A DNA stretch of 64,000 nt from Littorina saxatilis (GCF_037325665.1 NC_090246.1:18502494-18566493), one strand, 5' to 3'. Positions 40,444 to 53,232 are shown, counted from the first letter of the stretch. Notes: a model not told the origin generated them from the sequence alone. Numbers and translations are program-made.

Positions 40444-41403
40444 TTTTTTCTTGGCTTGGGAGTTTAGATCAACAAGAAGTAGGAGTAGAAGTGATTGCAT
40501 GCCAAAATGTTAATGGTAGGTTAAACTTCCCGTGGATAATTAATAATAAATAAACAAGAATAATTAATAATAAACAATAAACAATAAACAAGAGCAAATC
40601 CAGATCCAAAGTTATTTTATGATCCTTCAAATTTAAGCATGCATATGTCGTGCCCAATTCACTGCCCAAAACGCTGCTCATTTTGTGGAATCGAAACATG
40701 TACAATGTCGTTTCTAAGAATTTTGAAATGTCTGTCTCAGTTTGCTATGGAATAATTTTTTTTTATTTCTTGATAAAGAAATCCACACACTTAAAATTTT
40801 TATTTAATTATTGAGTCCCGTTGAAGTCACAGCTGCAGGTGTTTGCTTTTTGCATTTGAATATCTGCAGGCACAAAGAGCTCATTGTCTGCTGATTTTTA
40901 GTTTAACATCAAGTCATGGTATCACCGATAATAGCCCACAAGCATGCTTATAATTCTGTGGAGAAGACTTAATGGAAAGAAAAAGGCAAATCTGGGTTTC
41001 ACAGACGATATCAACAGTTGAGTTTGGAGAAACAAATATTTTGCTGAGGCTTATGACAGTCATATACGTATGACCCTTCACCCATGCTTGTTGTACCGCA
41101 GTTAAGCCATTTCTTTGGAGAAGAATATATTTAATTGTTACATTTATTTCTTAGTTCACAGTCACATGCAATCAGAGAGGCTTGCATTCGAGGCATATAT
41201 ATCATCACAAGTAAAACATCATCGGGTTAGGTCAAAACTTGAAGTCAGTTGTTCTGTGATAGGCATATTACACTTACATCAGTTCTGTAACCATCATGTA
41301 CATTTGTACATGTATGTATATACCTTAGAACTGTTTTAAGTCAAAGTCCATTGTCATGTACATTAATTGTTCTGAGTTAAATCATTTGTGCTTACCATCA
41401 TCT

Positions 41404-41528
41404 AGTCATGCATGAATCAGCCATAGTGAGGATGTTTTTGTCATCATAACAATCAAATGTTGCAAGTTTTTCCACTGTGGGTAAGAGTGTTCATTACCAA
41501 TTTACGATGCATTTGTAAGTTTCATAGG
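41404..41528 (+). repeat. Left 125-bp flanking direct repeat
   Basis: Matches 42009-42134 with a single one-base length difference (CCATAGTG versus CCATAAGTG). Confidence 0.95.
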
Positions 41529-42008
41529 TCCCGCAGTGGGGCACTGCGGTTATGAAATTAAAGGCCCCTCCTGTTTTTGGAACCGCAGGAGCTTTCTAGT
41601 TTGCTGTTAGGTAGATTTTTGGTTCCTCTTTCCTGTCATGCTCTCTTTTTCTTCATGAATTCTTTTCTTTTTTCTGCCTTCTTGCTCATTCACCTGTATT
41701 TTTCCCAAAAATCTCTTCTCTTGCCGCTTGTCTCGCGATTCATGTATAGTTTAATCTGTTAGTGTTCTGATGTAAGTCCAGCAGTAGATAGGTTAAGCCT
41801 ATTTTAACATACTGGAAACTGGTAATCTTCCAGTAGGTATTAATTTAGTTTTACTAAAGCCTGCTGGGACACAAGTAATGGGTTAGTGCATTTGTAAACA
41901 GGAATCGCTTGACAAGTGGCCCCCTTCACCCCCCCCCCCCCCTTCCTCGTCCTGATATGGCTCTGCGGAGTCGGCTGGACGTTAAGCAACAAATACAATA
42001 CAATACAA
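41529..42008 (+). mobile_element. Structured-head retroposon, family E, between 125-bp direct repeats
   Basis: 480 bp. Head with perfect hairpin CCGCAGTG-GGG-CACTGCGG; the 3' half is homologous to family A (TACTGGAAACT, CTTCCAGTAGG, TGACAAGTGG, then GATATGGCTCTGC..GGACGTTAAGC) and it ends in (AATAC)n. Flanked by near-identical 125/126-bp direct repeats at 41404-41528 and 42009-42134. Confidence 0.8.
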
Positions 42009-42134
42009 AGTCATGCATGAATCAGCCATAAGTGAGGATGTTTTTGTCATCATAACAATCAAATGTTGCAAGTTTTTCCACTGTGGGTAAGAGTGTTCAT
42101 TACCAATTTACGATGCATTTGTAAGTTTCATAGG
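42009..42134 (+). repeat. Right 126-bp flanking direct repeat
   Basis: See the left copy; starts AGTCATGCATGAATCAGCC and ends GTTTCATAGG. Confidence 0.95.
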
Positions 42135-42591
42135 GAGTGACTCTCTATAGATGCTGTTGAACGGCAACATGTATTTGTCACACTTTCTAACTGCAGAATT
42201 GTGAAGAAGGGCATTTCAAAATTTGGTTTTGTTTTTGGTCATAATTCACCTGAAGACAAAGTTGAAAGCTGAATGCAGAATAGAAATAAGAGTTTGTTTT
42301 TGTAAGAAAAAAATGTAGCTGTTTGGTAGCTGTATCGATACACTGTTTTGATTTTATAGTTCCTGAAACTGTTTGTATTCAGCTCAAGTTTAACTGGTTA
42401 TTAGACACGATGCAGTTACATCAAAGTTTCCTTTATTTTGTCCTGTTTTTCCTGAAAAATGTTGACATCGATAGAGTAACAATCCTGCTGAACGTGCAGG
42501 TTCGCTTCACAAAATGCTCAGTTTAACTCATCTTATATATCATTGTATAAGTGTCAAGAATACTGTGATGCATGTAATTCCACATCTGTGC

Positions 42592-42597
42592 AATAAA
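42592..42597 (+). promoter_or_regulatory. Candidate polyadenylation signal AATAAA
   Basis: AATAAA in unique sequence 6 kb past the CDK14 stop, followed within 50 bases by T/G-rich sequence. Position suits a long 3' UTR; not proven. Confidence 0.3.
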
Positions 42598-43682
42598 ATA
42601 CATGTACAGGATTTAAGTATCAGGTTTTGATATATAAGGTTTGATGATAACAAATCCTAATGTTACCCGGGGTGGGACATTGTTTTTGTCTGGCCGAATG
42701 AGTAAAAAATGACATTTTGTTGTCGTCCTTGAATTTTGGCTTAACTCGATTCTTGGCGATCATTTTGATGTTTTTGTGCTTTAGACTAAGTAAATCATTC
42801 TCCATGAGAAATATTCTCTAAAATATAATGGACAATACATGATTGAACATTCTTTTATCTTTCGAATTCTTTCCATACCAGGTACAAATGCAAACTCTTT
42901 TTCATGATAAAAGTAAATCAGTTTTGGCCTTCTGCTGAAAAGCTGTCTACAATGAGTTACGCCAAAATTCCATGACAACATCTGTGTTTAAGTTTTGATT
43001 TGTCATCCACGTATGGATTATTTTGTGTTGACAATGTTAACTAGTTTTTTTCATGATTTTATATAACTTTGTCCGCTGTGCTTTACAACTATTAGCAGTG
43101 CTAATTAATATGTTACTTTACAGAATTTCTTGTTTTGAGGCAGTTGTTACAAGATTTGTGTGTAGAGATTATTTAGGCTCTCCCTGTCTGTGATGAAAGC
43201 ACATGGGACGGCCAGGGTCAGCAGAGGTATGGGGGGGGGGGGGGGGGGGGGGGGCTGGGCTGGGCTGGGCTGGTTTTTAAGGGTAATAAGTTATGCAGAC
43301 TTTTTTTTTTCTCTCAGTAGAAACCAGGGTGAAATTATTACTTTTCGGTTGAGAAAAAAGAAGTAGAATGAGACACATAATTGCCCATGAAAACTGGTAA
43401 GATTGCTGTATGCACCTGTCTTAGAAATGATTTCTTTGATTGCATTCCTGTCTCCACTGAACCCTCTTGTAAAAGAGGTGACGAGGGTGTTAATTGTAAT
43501 TTCCCTGCAAATGTTGCCAGCATGCTTGTACAATGTACTATTTTGACGTAAAATATGTTTCCAGTGCTTTTCACTTTGATGTAATTGCAGCTCTTAATAT
43601 GATGTATTGATGATGTGTCTTGAACAGGTTGAGTGATTGCCTGACAGGGCTAGATAATGTAATGTGTGTAAGAGATTTGTAG

Positions 43683-43703
43683 TGTGTGTGTGTGTGTGTG
43701 TGT

Positions 43704-43761
<58 letters not shown>

Positions 43762-43788
43762 GTGTGCGTGTGTGAGAGAGAGAGAGCT

Positions 43789-43836
<48 letters not shown>
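43683..43836 (+). repeat. (GT)n(GA)n compound microsatellite
   Basis: (GT)n to about 43770 then (GA)n. Confidence 0.95.
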
Positions 43837-43842
<6 letters not shown>

Positions 43843-45264
43843 CAAAGATTGAGAAGCAAGGCAAGTATTTTGAAGTCATGCAACATTTGTGGAAAAACTT
43901 TCTTTTTTCTCTTAAGATTTTTCTTGCCTGTTAATGCTACAAGCTGAATCGAAAACTAATACCATGCAGTCCTAAATTGAAGTAATTAAAACCCTTAAAA
44001 ATCTTGCCAGAAATCTGTGAATAACATGATCAAGTTGGGGCAGCCAAAGGTATACTGATGGTCTGCGTGCTTGAGTGAGTGTTCAGACAAGGGTTACGTT
44101 ACTGTATCTGATTTAAAAAAACAAAAAACAATTTACCCACCATTATCTATTCCCTGCCAAAAATATGTCGGTGAACTTCAATCGTGCGTGCATTTGTTGC
44201 AAGTTTGGTGATTCTTGTATCTATACTTTCTAGTTTTTGTGGTGTGTTAAAAACCAAGCTCTCAAAACCTTGATGATTAAGTTCAATTATGTGCATTTAA
44301 TGGAGCAATTTGTTCTCACTGTCTATATATTCAAAATAGTTTTGTCTCAGCAGAGAGAGTAGGATGTTTGGAGGCGTAGGTGTACATGTATGTACTTGTA
44401 CTAAATACTTTAGACAGATGATGGAAGCTTAAGATGCTAAGGCATATTCATTGGTGCAATTGTGTGCGTATGTATATGTCTCAGTTCACCTTGTTTTTGC
44501 AAATGCAATTGAATTCCGAAACCAAAGAATGATGTGAAGCTCTGGTTGCATATTACTGTACAAATGAGTGCATTTTTCAGTCACCAAAGTGGAATCCATG
44601 TTCATGTATGTGTACAAATGCATGCATTTTTCATACACCAAACCTTAAATCCATGTTCATTATTTGTCATATACCCATGAAATGCTTTTTCAAATTTACA
44701 CTTTTGTATTGTTAATGACATTGTTTGTGAAGTTTTATTTGAGAATCTGTTTGTATTGGCATATTTTTTTTTTGTTGAGAAGGGAACCATCATTTTTGTA
44801 ATGTTTTACACTGATTTTACAGTTAATATAAACACGTGCATGGATGTATGTGTGTGTGTGTGCATGTGTGTGGATTATGTTGGTACATTGAACAGAGAGA
44901 AAGGGAATGGATGGGATATTTCATTTGATTGGAACATATGTTAAGTTGGGGGAGGAACTGAGTCTTTTTGTGTGTGTGCACATTGCAGATGTAAATGATT
45001 AAATCCGAACATTTTGTGCTTAACAGAAACATATTTCAGTCCTGAAATGAATTTGTCGACTGACATTGGAATGACGTTGTCACACATATTGTTGATCGAT
45101 AACATTTTATGTTGATGACTTGCGAAGTGACATATTGTGTGTGGTTTTGAATTTTATTTTTTGTTGTTAGTTATCACAGTGTTTTGTATGAAAAAAAATG
45201 AGGTCTGATTTGGATACATTGCTTTGGTTTGACTTGGTTTACAATTGTGCACACAGAACTACAC

Positions 45265-45675
45265 TCCCCCCGCGGGTTAGGGGGAAGAATTTACCCCTCC
45301 CTGGTCCCCCCGCGGGTTAGGGGAAAGAATTTACCCGATGCTCCCCAGCATGTTGTAAGAGGCGACTAACGGATTCTGTTTCTCCTTTTACCCTTGTTAA
45401 GGGTTTCTTGTTTAGACTTAAGTCAATGTTTGTAAAGATTTTAGTCAAGCAGTATGTAAGAAATGTTAAGTCCTTTGTACCGGAAACTTGCATTCTCCCA
45501 GTAAGGTCATATATTGTACTACGTTGCAAGCCCCTGGAGCAATTTTTTGATTAGTGCTTTTGTGAACAAGAAACAATTAACAAGTGGCTCTATCCCATCC
45601 CCCCCTTTCCCCGTCGCGATATAACCTTGAACGGTTGAAAACGACGTTAAACACCAAATAAAGAAAAGAAAAGAA
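45265..45675 (+). mobile_element. Structured-head retroposon, family A, copy 3
   Basis: Head duplicated: the first 38 or so bases occur twice (45267 and 45306). Tail AATAAAG(AAAAG)n. Flanked by CAGAACTACAC at 45254-45264 and 45676-45686. Confidence 0.87.
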
Positions 45676-45870
45676 CAGAACTACACACTAGCGTTGATAA
45701 AAATCAATTGTCTCTGAAAACCCAGTAGCGGATAAACTGAGCACCGACTGCAGACTGCTGTGTGTGCAAGCTGGGCTGGGGACTTCAAGCTTTCAAATTA
45801 AAGAGTAGAACAGTCTACAGTCTCTAATGTGTCTTAAGTTTTCTGTATGTCTGTGACTGTGGTATTTACT

Positions 45871-46197
45871 TAGGCCAAAAAAAAAAAAAAGTCTGTTTAC
45901 GGTAACATAGGGTAAAAAAATAGGTAGGTCGGCTTTTTTTCCCCCCCTTTTTTTTTCTCCCCTCTCAATGTTTCACAGTTCATTTCTTCTCATCAATCCC
46001 TGTTTTTGCCCAACATAACTATAAACAGTATTTTGAGCTTACCTCCCTTCTGTCGTCTGCTGTTTGAGCGCGAACAGCTCTATTTTGGATGCGGTTTTTT
46101 TTTTCTTTCAGACGATCCAAAAAAAAGATTAGGGTCGGGCCTAAAAACTAGGGTCGGTCGGGTTACCGTAAACAGATCTATTTTTTTTTTTGCCTTA
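45871..46197. mobile_element. Small TIR element (GTCTGTTTACGGTAAC), copy 1
   Basis: Left end TAGGCC(A)n GTCTGTTTACGGTAAC, right end GTTACCGTAAACAGATC then (T)n GCCTTA, i.e. inverted. Also inverted TAGGTCGG / GGTCGGTC words inside. Non-coding MITE-like. Confidence 0.7.
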
Positions 46198-46605
46198 TGT
46201 GTAACTTAGTGGTGTTCATAGTGCTCACAAAGACAAAGTGTGTGTGAAAGCAGTAACAGGTGAATGTCAGTAATTTCACTCTCACACAAACACTTGCTTT
46301 CTCTTTCACAGGTACAGCAGACAATTGAAGCATTGTGTATTTTTATTTATTTGGTCAAAATTAAAGAAACATGCAGAAAATGAATTTTTAAAGAAAATAT
46401 GAGATGGTGGGATTTGTTCGAAGCAAACTAGAATGCATGAAGGCCATCAAACCACAAAAATTGTGAATATGTGTCCGTGTATTATCACATCAGCCTCAGA
46501 AGCTCATATTAGGGGAGCCACACAACACGTACACTGAACACAATAACCCTTATGTTAGAAAATGAGTCGCACAGGTGTTTAAACATGTTATTTTTTCATT
46601 TTTTT

Positions 46606-46900
46606 TTCATTTTCATTACTTTATTGTCCCATCACTGGGAAATTCGGGTCGCTTCCTCCCAGTGGAAAGCTAGCAGCAACGGAGTTGCGCTACCCAGGTG
46701 TCTGCGTGTTTAGGTGTATTCAGCCACCTGCACTTATGGCAGAATGACCAAGGTCTTTTACGTGCCATTGTGGTGACACGGGGGTGGGACATGGCTTCCG
46801 TCTCTGGGTCTGCACATAAAGTTGACCCGTGTCCGGCCCGGCCCGAATTCGAACCTGCGACAAGTCCAGTGCTCTACCATCTGAGCTACCGGGCCCCCTA
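46606..46900 (-). mobile_element. tRNA-headed SINE, family C, copy 2
   Basis: Minus-strand full-length copy, same head and tail, several point differences, 3' end at an (ATGAAA)-like run. Confidence 0.9.
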
Positions 46901-47044
46901 TACAGTTACCAGTATACAGAAAGCAAAATATGTGGAAATCTACCTCCACAAGCTTCTTCCAATGTCAAATGTTGAAAAGTAAATTGACAGAATAGAGTGG
47001 CACTCCCCTTTTATGACCCCTGATTTAAGACTCTGGGCTCTCTT

Positions 47045-48016
47045 TTAACTCTTACCAGTTCGGGGGTTTTAGGGCATATTTTACAGTGCTGTTGGTGCCT
47101 ACTTGCCGAGTGGCTATCTGGGGTCATATTCTAAATGAAATATAGAAAGTTATATATCAAATGAAAGGAAAATGAATAAGCTTTTCATATTTGCAAAGAG
47201 AATTGTGCTATCTTTAAAGGTAAAAAATGTTATGGGGGTGACAACATGATTTTTGTTGAAATTTGTACGTCCATTTTTTGGAACACGTGACAAACACAAA
47301 GAAGACATTTTTTTTGTGTTCAGTTTATTTTAGATATGCTGCTAACTAGTCTGTTTTGGCATTCATTTTACATAACATAGCAAAGTTTTATTGAGTTTTG
47401 CTGATAAACAAAAAAGTTATTGTCACCTGAATACCCCTACCCAAATTTCAAAGTTGGACGTTTCATGACATACGCATGCCTAAGGCACACAAAAAAAATA
47501 GTCTGTTTACAGTATCCCGACCGACCCTATTTTTTCCCGCGACCCTAGACTGTTTTTTGGTATTTGGGAGGAAAAAAAAATAATAAAAAAAATAAAAATT
47601 TGGGCAAAATAACTTAAAAATATGGATTTTTCACCCCCCCCCCCCCCCCCCCAAAAAAGTCTTTTTTTATTTGGCAAAATAACTTAAAAATGTTTTTTTG
47701 GGGAAAACAAAAACAAAAAACAAAAAAAGTCCCGACCTACCGACCCTATTTTATTGGCCTATGTTACCGTTAACAGACTTTTTTTTATTTTTTTGCCTAA
47801 TAATGCATTCCTATAACTAACTTATAACAAAAACCCAGCTTGCTTTTGTCATAAAGTGTGTCTAACATATGAGTTTATCCACTGTCCGACCCATCCAATG
47901 TAAAATAACACTTTTTTTTTCTCTCGATAATTAGATAATTGGTCAGTGGAAAACTACAGGGGGGGGCATCGTAAGCTTGCTTACGATGGGTAAGGGAGCG
48001 AACTGGTAAGAGTTAA
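47045..48016. mobile_element. TTAA-flanked TIR element with nested insertion
   Basis: TTAACTCTTACCAGTTCG at 47045-47062 and its exact inverse at 47999-48016, so TTAA duplications bracket 14-bp perfect TIRs. Near the right end a perfect hairpin CATCGTAAGC-TT-GCTTACGATG (47967-47988). No transposase frame. Contains the small TIR element at 47481-47800. Confidence 0.75.
47481..47800. mobile_element. Small TIR element (GTCTGTTTACRGTA), copy 2
   Basis: Same ends as copy 1 (TAAGGCA..GTCTGTTTACAGTA and GTTACCGTTAACAGAC..TGCCTAA), rich in A and C runs including poly-C at 47633-47652. Nested inside the TTAA element at 47045-48016. Confidence 0.7.
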
Positions 48017-48320
48017 GGATTTTGTTTGCTTAACGCCCTGCCGACCACGAAGGGCCATATCAGGGCGGTGCTGCTTTGACATATAACGTGCGCCACACAC
48101 AAGACAGAAGTCGCAGCACAGGCTTCATGTCTCACCCAGTCACATTATTCTGACACCGGACCAACCAGTCCTAGCACTAAACCCATAATGCCAGACGCCA
48201 GGGGAGCGAGCAGCCACTAGATTACCAATTTTAAAGTCTTAGGTATGACCCGGCCGGGGTTCGAACCCATGACCTCCCGATCACGGGCGGACGCCTTACC
48301 ACTAGGCCAACCGTGCCGGT
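48016..48320 (-). mobile_element. tRNA-headed SINE, family B, copy 3
   Basis: Minus-strand copy nearly identical to the other two, abutting the right TTAA of the element at 47045-48016. The (AAAC)n tail is reduced to a single unit. Confidence 0.88.
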
Positions 48321-48329
48321 TCTTTTTAT

Positions 48330-48507
48330 ATAGGTCTTAAAAACAAATAAATGAAGCTTCTCAGGGGGGAAAAACACCCATCTATTTTCTACTCAAAGCC
48401 ATACTTAAAGTTTGTACAGAAAATACGTAAGTTCACCTTGGCAATATATTATAATACACTTTTCAGAATATCCTCACACAGACCCTTTCCCCTAGAACTC
48501 GTTTTCA

Positions 48508-48539
<32 letters not shown>

Positions 48540-49740
48540 AAATAAAAAATAAAGTAACAGAAATAAAAATTGAACACAGTGAGAGAAAATACACTTTGGA
48601 AGAATTGAAAAAAGACAGTTAAAGCTGATGTTTCTTTTCACATGTAGCAAAGGAACCGATAAACAGAACTCAAACAGCAAGTAGACATGAAATTAAAGCT
48701 TAAAGTTTTGTCAAACGGGAAATAAAAGGCTGGAAGGAATTTCAAGTATTTAAAGCCTTTTAGTAGCATGATTATATGTGATCCTGGTATCACAAAAGCA
48801 ACAGTCGGAAACACAACTCTCAAACATGATCAGATCTGAAATAGGAATGTAAAGCTGAAAGATGATCAACCACGGGCATTGGACAGTGAAAAACAGAACA
48901 AAAAACACACAACCTCAAATGAATCCATAAAAAACAATTAAAATGCAGTAAACAGACAAGCAGATGTTCAGAAACTTCAAAACAAAGCAAAACAAGACCA
49001 AATAGAACACAACCGTATGCAAAAAAGTTCAAACAAAAAGGATTGGAGTTCTTTTCATCACGCCACCATGAGCACTAGGAAATTTAAGATCACAGTCCTA
49101 GCAAAATGTTCCCTTTTAATCATAGGATGTTGTGTATCAGTTAACAGCAGACTTTTGAAGATCTATACAAATGTACCTGCTTTTTCGTGTGAAAGCTTGT
49201 GTACACCACTACACATCTGCCCTGATTTGATAGATATCGAACAGGAGCAGACTTCCATTCAGACATATAGCAAGAATCAACAGCCTCACGACAATTAATA
49301 CACTACCTGGACAGGGTGAGATTTTGTTTGTATGTTTCTTGTTGAATGAGTTATATGACACCCAGGTCAATGTGCCAAATTAAAACAGCAAAATGCATGG
49401 GTCCGGATTTCCGGTTTTTGAAAAAATCTGAAGCCGGAAATTCCGGTTTTCCGGGTTTAAAAAAAAAAAAGCTTCGTTTCGCTAAGTTGAAATAACAAGC
49501 AGCGGTTCCGATCCGACTTTTGACACCGGTTCGCGTGCTTTCTCGGTTCGCTCCCTTGGATTTGCCGCCATCTTGCTTATTATGATTTGGTTTCGTCGGT
49601 GTCCAGAAACTTTCTTTCAAACTTGAGCATTTTGGACCCCTGCCTTTCAGGTTTTTTTATTTTTCCCAGTAAGTGACCCATGAAAATGTCCACTTTGCAC
49701 AGGAAGTTGCACAGCCATTGATTGTTAGTCTGCAGGTGGA
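48330..49740 (+). other. No gene seen
   Basis: Poly-C run at 48509-48528 followed by A-run; AT-rich beyond. CAAGATGGCGGC (a YY1-like word, minus sense) lies at about 49562-49573, near the phrase CTTGGATTTGCCGCCATCTT. No coding exon supported. Confidence 0.35.
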
Positions 49741-49744
49741 AAGA

Positions 49745-50278
49745 TCAATCAATCAATCAATATGAGGCTTATATCGCGCGTATTCCGTGGGTACAGTTCT
49801 AAGCGCAGGGATTTATTTTTATTTTTGTTTATGTTTATGCAATTTATATCGCGCACATATTCAAGGCGCAGGGATTTATTTATGCCGTGCGAGATGGAAT
49901 TTTTTTACACAATACATCACGCATTCACATCGGCCAGCAGATCGCAGCCATTTCGGCGCATATCCTACTTTTCACGGCCTATTATTCCAAGTCACACGGG
50001 TATTTTGGTGGACATTTTTATCTATGCCTATACAATTTTGCCAGGAAAGACCCTTTTGTAAATCGTGGGATCTTTAACGTGCACACCCCAATGTAGTGTA
50101 CACGAAGGGACCTCGGTTTTTCGTCTCATCCGAAAGACTAGCACTTGAACCCACCACCTAGGTTAGGAAAGGGGGGAGAAAATTGCTAACGCCCTGACCC
50201 AGGGTCGAACTCGCAACCTCTCGCTTCCGAGCGCAAGTGCGTTACCACTCGGCCACCCAGTCCACTCGGCCACCCAGT
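49745..50278 (-). mobile_element. tRNA-headed SINE, family D, copy 2
   Basis: Head GGACTGGGTGGCCGAGTGG at the right end, duplicated as a tandem 18-bp piece at 50247-50281. Box B GAGTTCGACCC. Body as in copy 1, with the sequence ATATCGCGCG..CAAGGCGCAGGGATTTATTT partly duplicated near the 3' end, and an (ATTG)n tail at 49747-49762. Confidence 0.88.
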
Positions 50279-50281
50279 CCA

Positions 50282-53150
50282 CGATGCTGTTATCCTGTGT
50301 AAAGCCTGGCCAGATCTGTGCTGGTGTACTGGATTCTTTACACAGGAAGGAAAGTACCTTTCAGAATTTGGTCAAAATTAACAACCCAGTATCTGTCAGA
50401 TTTTTTAATTTGCCGATTCTTAGTTCAGCCTAAGCAGAAGGATAAAGTATAACAGCTTCTGAACCGCTCAGGATTAATAATGACCACCTTGCAGTAATAT
50501 GATTATATCTCACAAACATGGTTTCACAAATTTCTTAAATAGAAGTTCATGCACAGTGTCAATTTATATTCATGTGTAATTCAACATGATGATGTTAAAA
50601 AAAAAAACACTTAACAAATCAAAACAATAAAAACAGGAAAATATATGGTGCCAGTACAGTGACTAGATATATTTCTTATGGCGCCTGCTTTGTGCATGGA
50701 AACAAAAACCGTGCAAAGTTACACACTTAATTGAACTGATACTGAAAAATGAAATTTGTGCAAAGTTTGGGTACAGTATTTTGATTTCCATAGTTCTACA
50801 CAACCCCTCGGGCATACATGTAATATAACGTTTGTTTTTTAAACATGACTCTCCAGCAACCATGGATACACTGACAAAAACATTGTCAAGGATTTAAAAC
50901 ACAGGACCAACATGGAGCACCACTACGAAAAACTATCAACATGTTCAATTTTAACAAGAACCCAGCAGCAGACACTATAAACAAAATGTCACCTGACTGC
51001 TGCTCTGAAAACTCCAGTTTCACCACTGCAGTACACAAGTGCGGTCACAACAATAGAGCAAACAGGGATTATTTTCACCTGTATTTTTTCCGCAAGAGCA
51101 AAATAGCTGTTGCACAACACTGGTCTAAGACGTACGGGTTGACCCCCTCACAGGAGAAACTCAGACTAGATACACAGATTACATTAACTGGCATGATTAA
51201 TCACAACACCTTGGAACGTGCTGTCACACCAAGTTCATGAAATGAAAGGTCTTGACGAATGACGTGAAGAAAAACAAAAATCACGACGTGTTGATTCCCA
51301 TTTAAAGCCGAAGCAAACAATGTATGTAAAATGAAGAAAAACGGAATGAACAGAATGTGAACTCCTCAAAGTTTGATCTCCAGGTCAGAGCAAGAACTTG
51401 GTCGACCCCCCCCCCCAAAAAAAAAAGTAAAAGGAAATCCAGCAAATGAATATTCTTTCCCATTTGTTCGAATGTTTAAAAAATTGACAGGAAAGGCAAA
51501 TATCTTTGGAAAGCAGCTTCAGGAATTAATTTTTTTTAAATGATAAAACACTGACCAACAGCAAATTCACACAGGAATTTCAAACAACCACATAAGAGGA
51601 CAAATAAGCTGCGAAATTTGCCATGGGTCAATAAGAAAGAAGATACATGCATATAAATTATTGCACACACTATTTACACTCATGGTACTGTTAAAAACTA
51701 AATCAAACCCTCAATTGCACTGCACAAAAATCCCGTGCAAATACTTCATAGTCATGCAAAAGCAAACCTGATCTAAGTAGAACTAAAATTCTAACTGGCA
51801 AGACACGCTCTACCATGCCCATGCAAAATGCCATTCCTTTTCACACCAAAAAACCAACAACAACTAAAACACAACGCACACAATTTGAGGTAATAAGGCA
51901 AAAGGAAACACACATTATGTCGAGTCATCTAGAGCCAAACCACTCAAGACACAAATGAGTATTAGCACCAGGAATTGTTCTGGAAAGGACCACGAATTTT
52001 AAGGGAATGGGGGAGGGGAAAGATGCAGGGGGGAGGGGGAGGGCTGTGAGGAGGAGAAGGGGAGGGAAGGGATGTAATAGGGAAGGAACGAAAATTTAAC
52101 TAAGACGGAAATGTGGTTCATTTGGTTTCTCCACACCTGCCCCCCCCCCCCCCCCCCCTTCCCTCCTTGTACTGCGTCTGTGACTCCTTGCAAAGAGTGC
52201 TGTCTTAAGGCCACAGATTTGAAAATGCCATATAAAAAAAAAAGAGTTCATAGCTTGTTATGAGATGATATGAATCCACTATTTGTTACTGACACTGAAA
52301 ACAAATTGTTAGACACACAATATTTTGTTGTTGAAAACACTTCTATTCCTGCAATTCCTGAAAATATTTTCAGGAACATGCAGAAAAGTCCACAAAAGCA
52401 TGCACGTGCACACACATCAAATACCGCAACAAATAAAATGTGTCAAAAGGAATGCATATCAAAACAAGCAAAAATTCTTCTCATTCAGCCTGCTAAGAAA
52501 ACTTAACAACCCCCCCCCCCCCCCCCCCCCATTTAAAAAAAAAAAATCAATGTTCACATCAAAAAGGCTTCAAGCACATACTCATTATTTTAAACATTTT
52601 GTGGAGCAAATTCAATACATTATTATAGACGGAACAAGAAAAGGTGATGTGACCACTTTGCGGAAGACATGAAGTACTTCTCATGAATTCATACAAGCAC
52701 ACACATTTATTTATCTCAATCCTCTTTGAAGGGCTTGACAAAAAACAAAAACAAAATAGGGTACACTGACTAGCATGAAAATATGTTAATTCTATGACAT
52801 AACACATGGGAGGAGGTGTACAAAGTTAAAAAAAAGAAAAGAAATAACTACAATGTACAGGTATTAGAGCGAAGCAACTGAAAGAACAGTCTGTCCAGAA
52901 AGCTCCTATTTTTTTTACCAATGAAATGTTGAGAAATCTGTTCTAAAATAAGAAAGCAAATAAAAATAAATGAATGAATGAGTAAATAAGTAAATGAATA
53001 AATAAATATTTAAACAAATAAATACATGAGTAAAAGCATGAATGAGTGGCTAAATGCATGGATGAACGAATGAATATGGGAATCAATGAGTCAATCAATG
53101 AAGGAATATTCTTTAAAAATATGATAAAATTATGATGAATCAAAAGCATT
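50282..53150 (+). other. No gene seen
   Basis: AT-rich, mostly unique; poly-C runs at about 52139-52158 and 52508-52530; (AAAT)/(AATG)n at 52958-53110. Could be 3' UTR of a minus-strand transcript ending at 53233. No coding exon on either strand. Confidence 0.35.
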
Positions 53151-53232
53151 GCACCATCAAAAATGACGCAAGGGGCAGCCTTGTGCTTTCAGCTCAGCCG
53201 TTCGTCAGCGTTTGTTTGATGCACAGTCACAG

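Larger units (their letters stand above)
36531..42610 (+). other. Probable CDK14 3' UTR / downstream sequence
   Basis: No coding exon seen after the stop. The sequence is AT-rich and hosts two Helentron-type elements and one retroposon. A canonical AATAAA at 42592-42597 inside a unique stretch is a candidate end of a long 3' UTR. The true cleavage site cannot be fixed from sequence alone, and nearer sites are possible. Confidence 0.3.
42135..45253 (+). other. No gene seen, unique AT-rich sequence
   Basis: No coding exon on either strand. Contains poly-G at about 43229-43252 with (GGGCT)n, and (GT)n(GA)n at 43683-43836. The AATAAA at 42592 is noted separately. Confidence 0.4.

Noticed and set aside
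47967-47988. Stand-alone regulatory stem-loop
   Set aside because: It lies just inside the TIR of the TTAA element and is better explained as part of that element.
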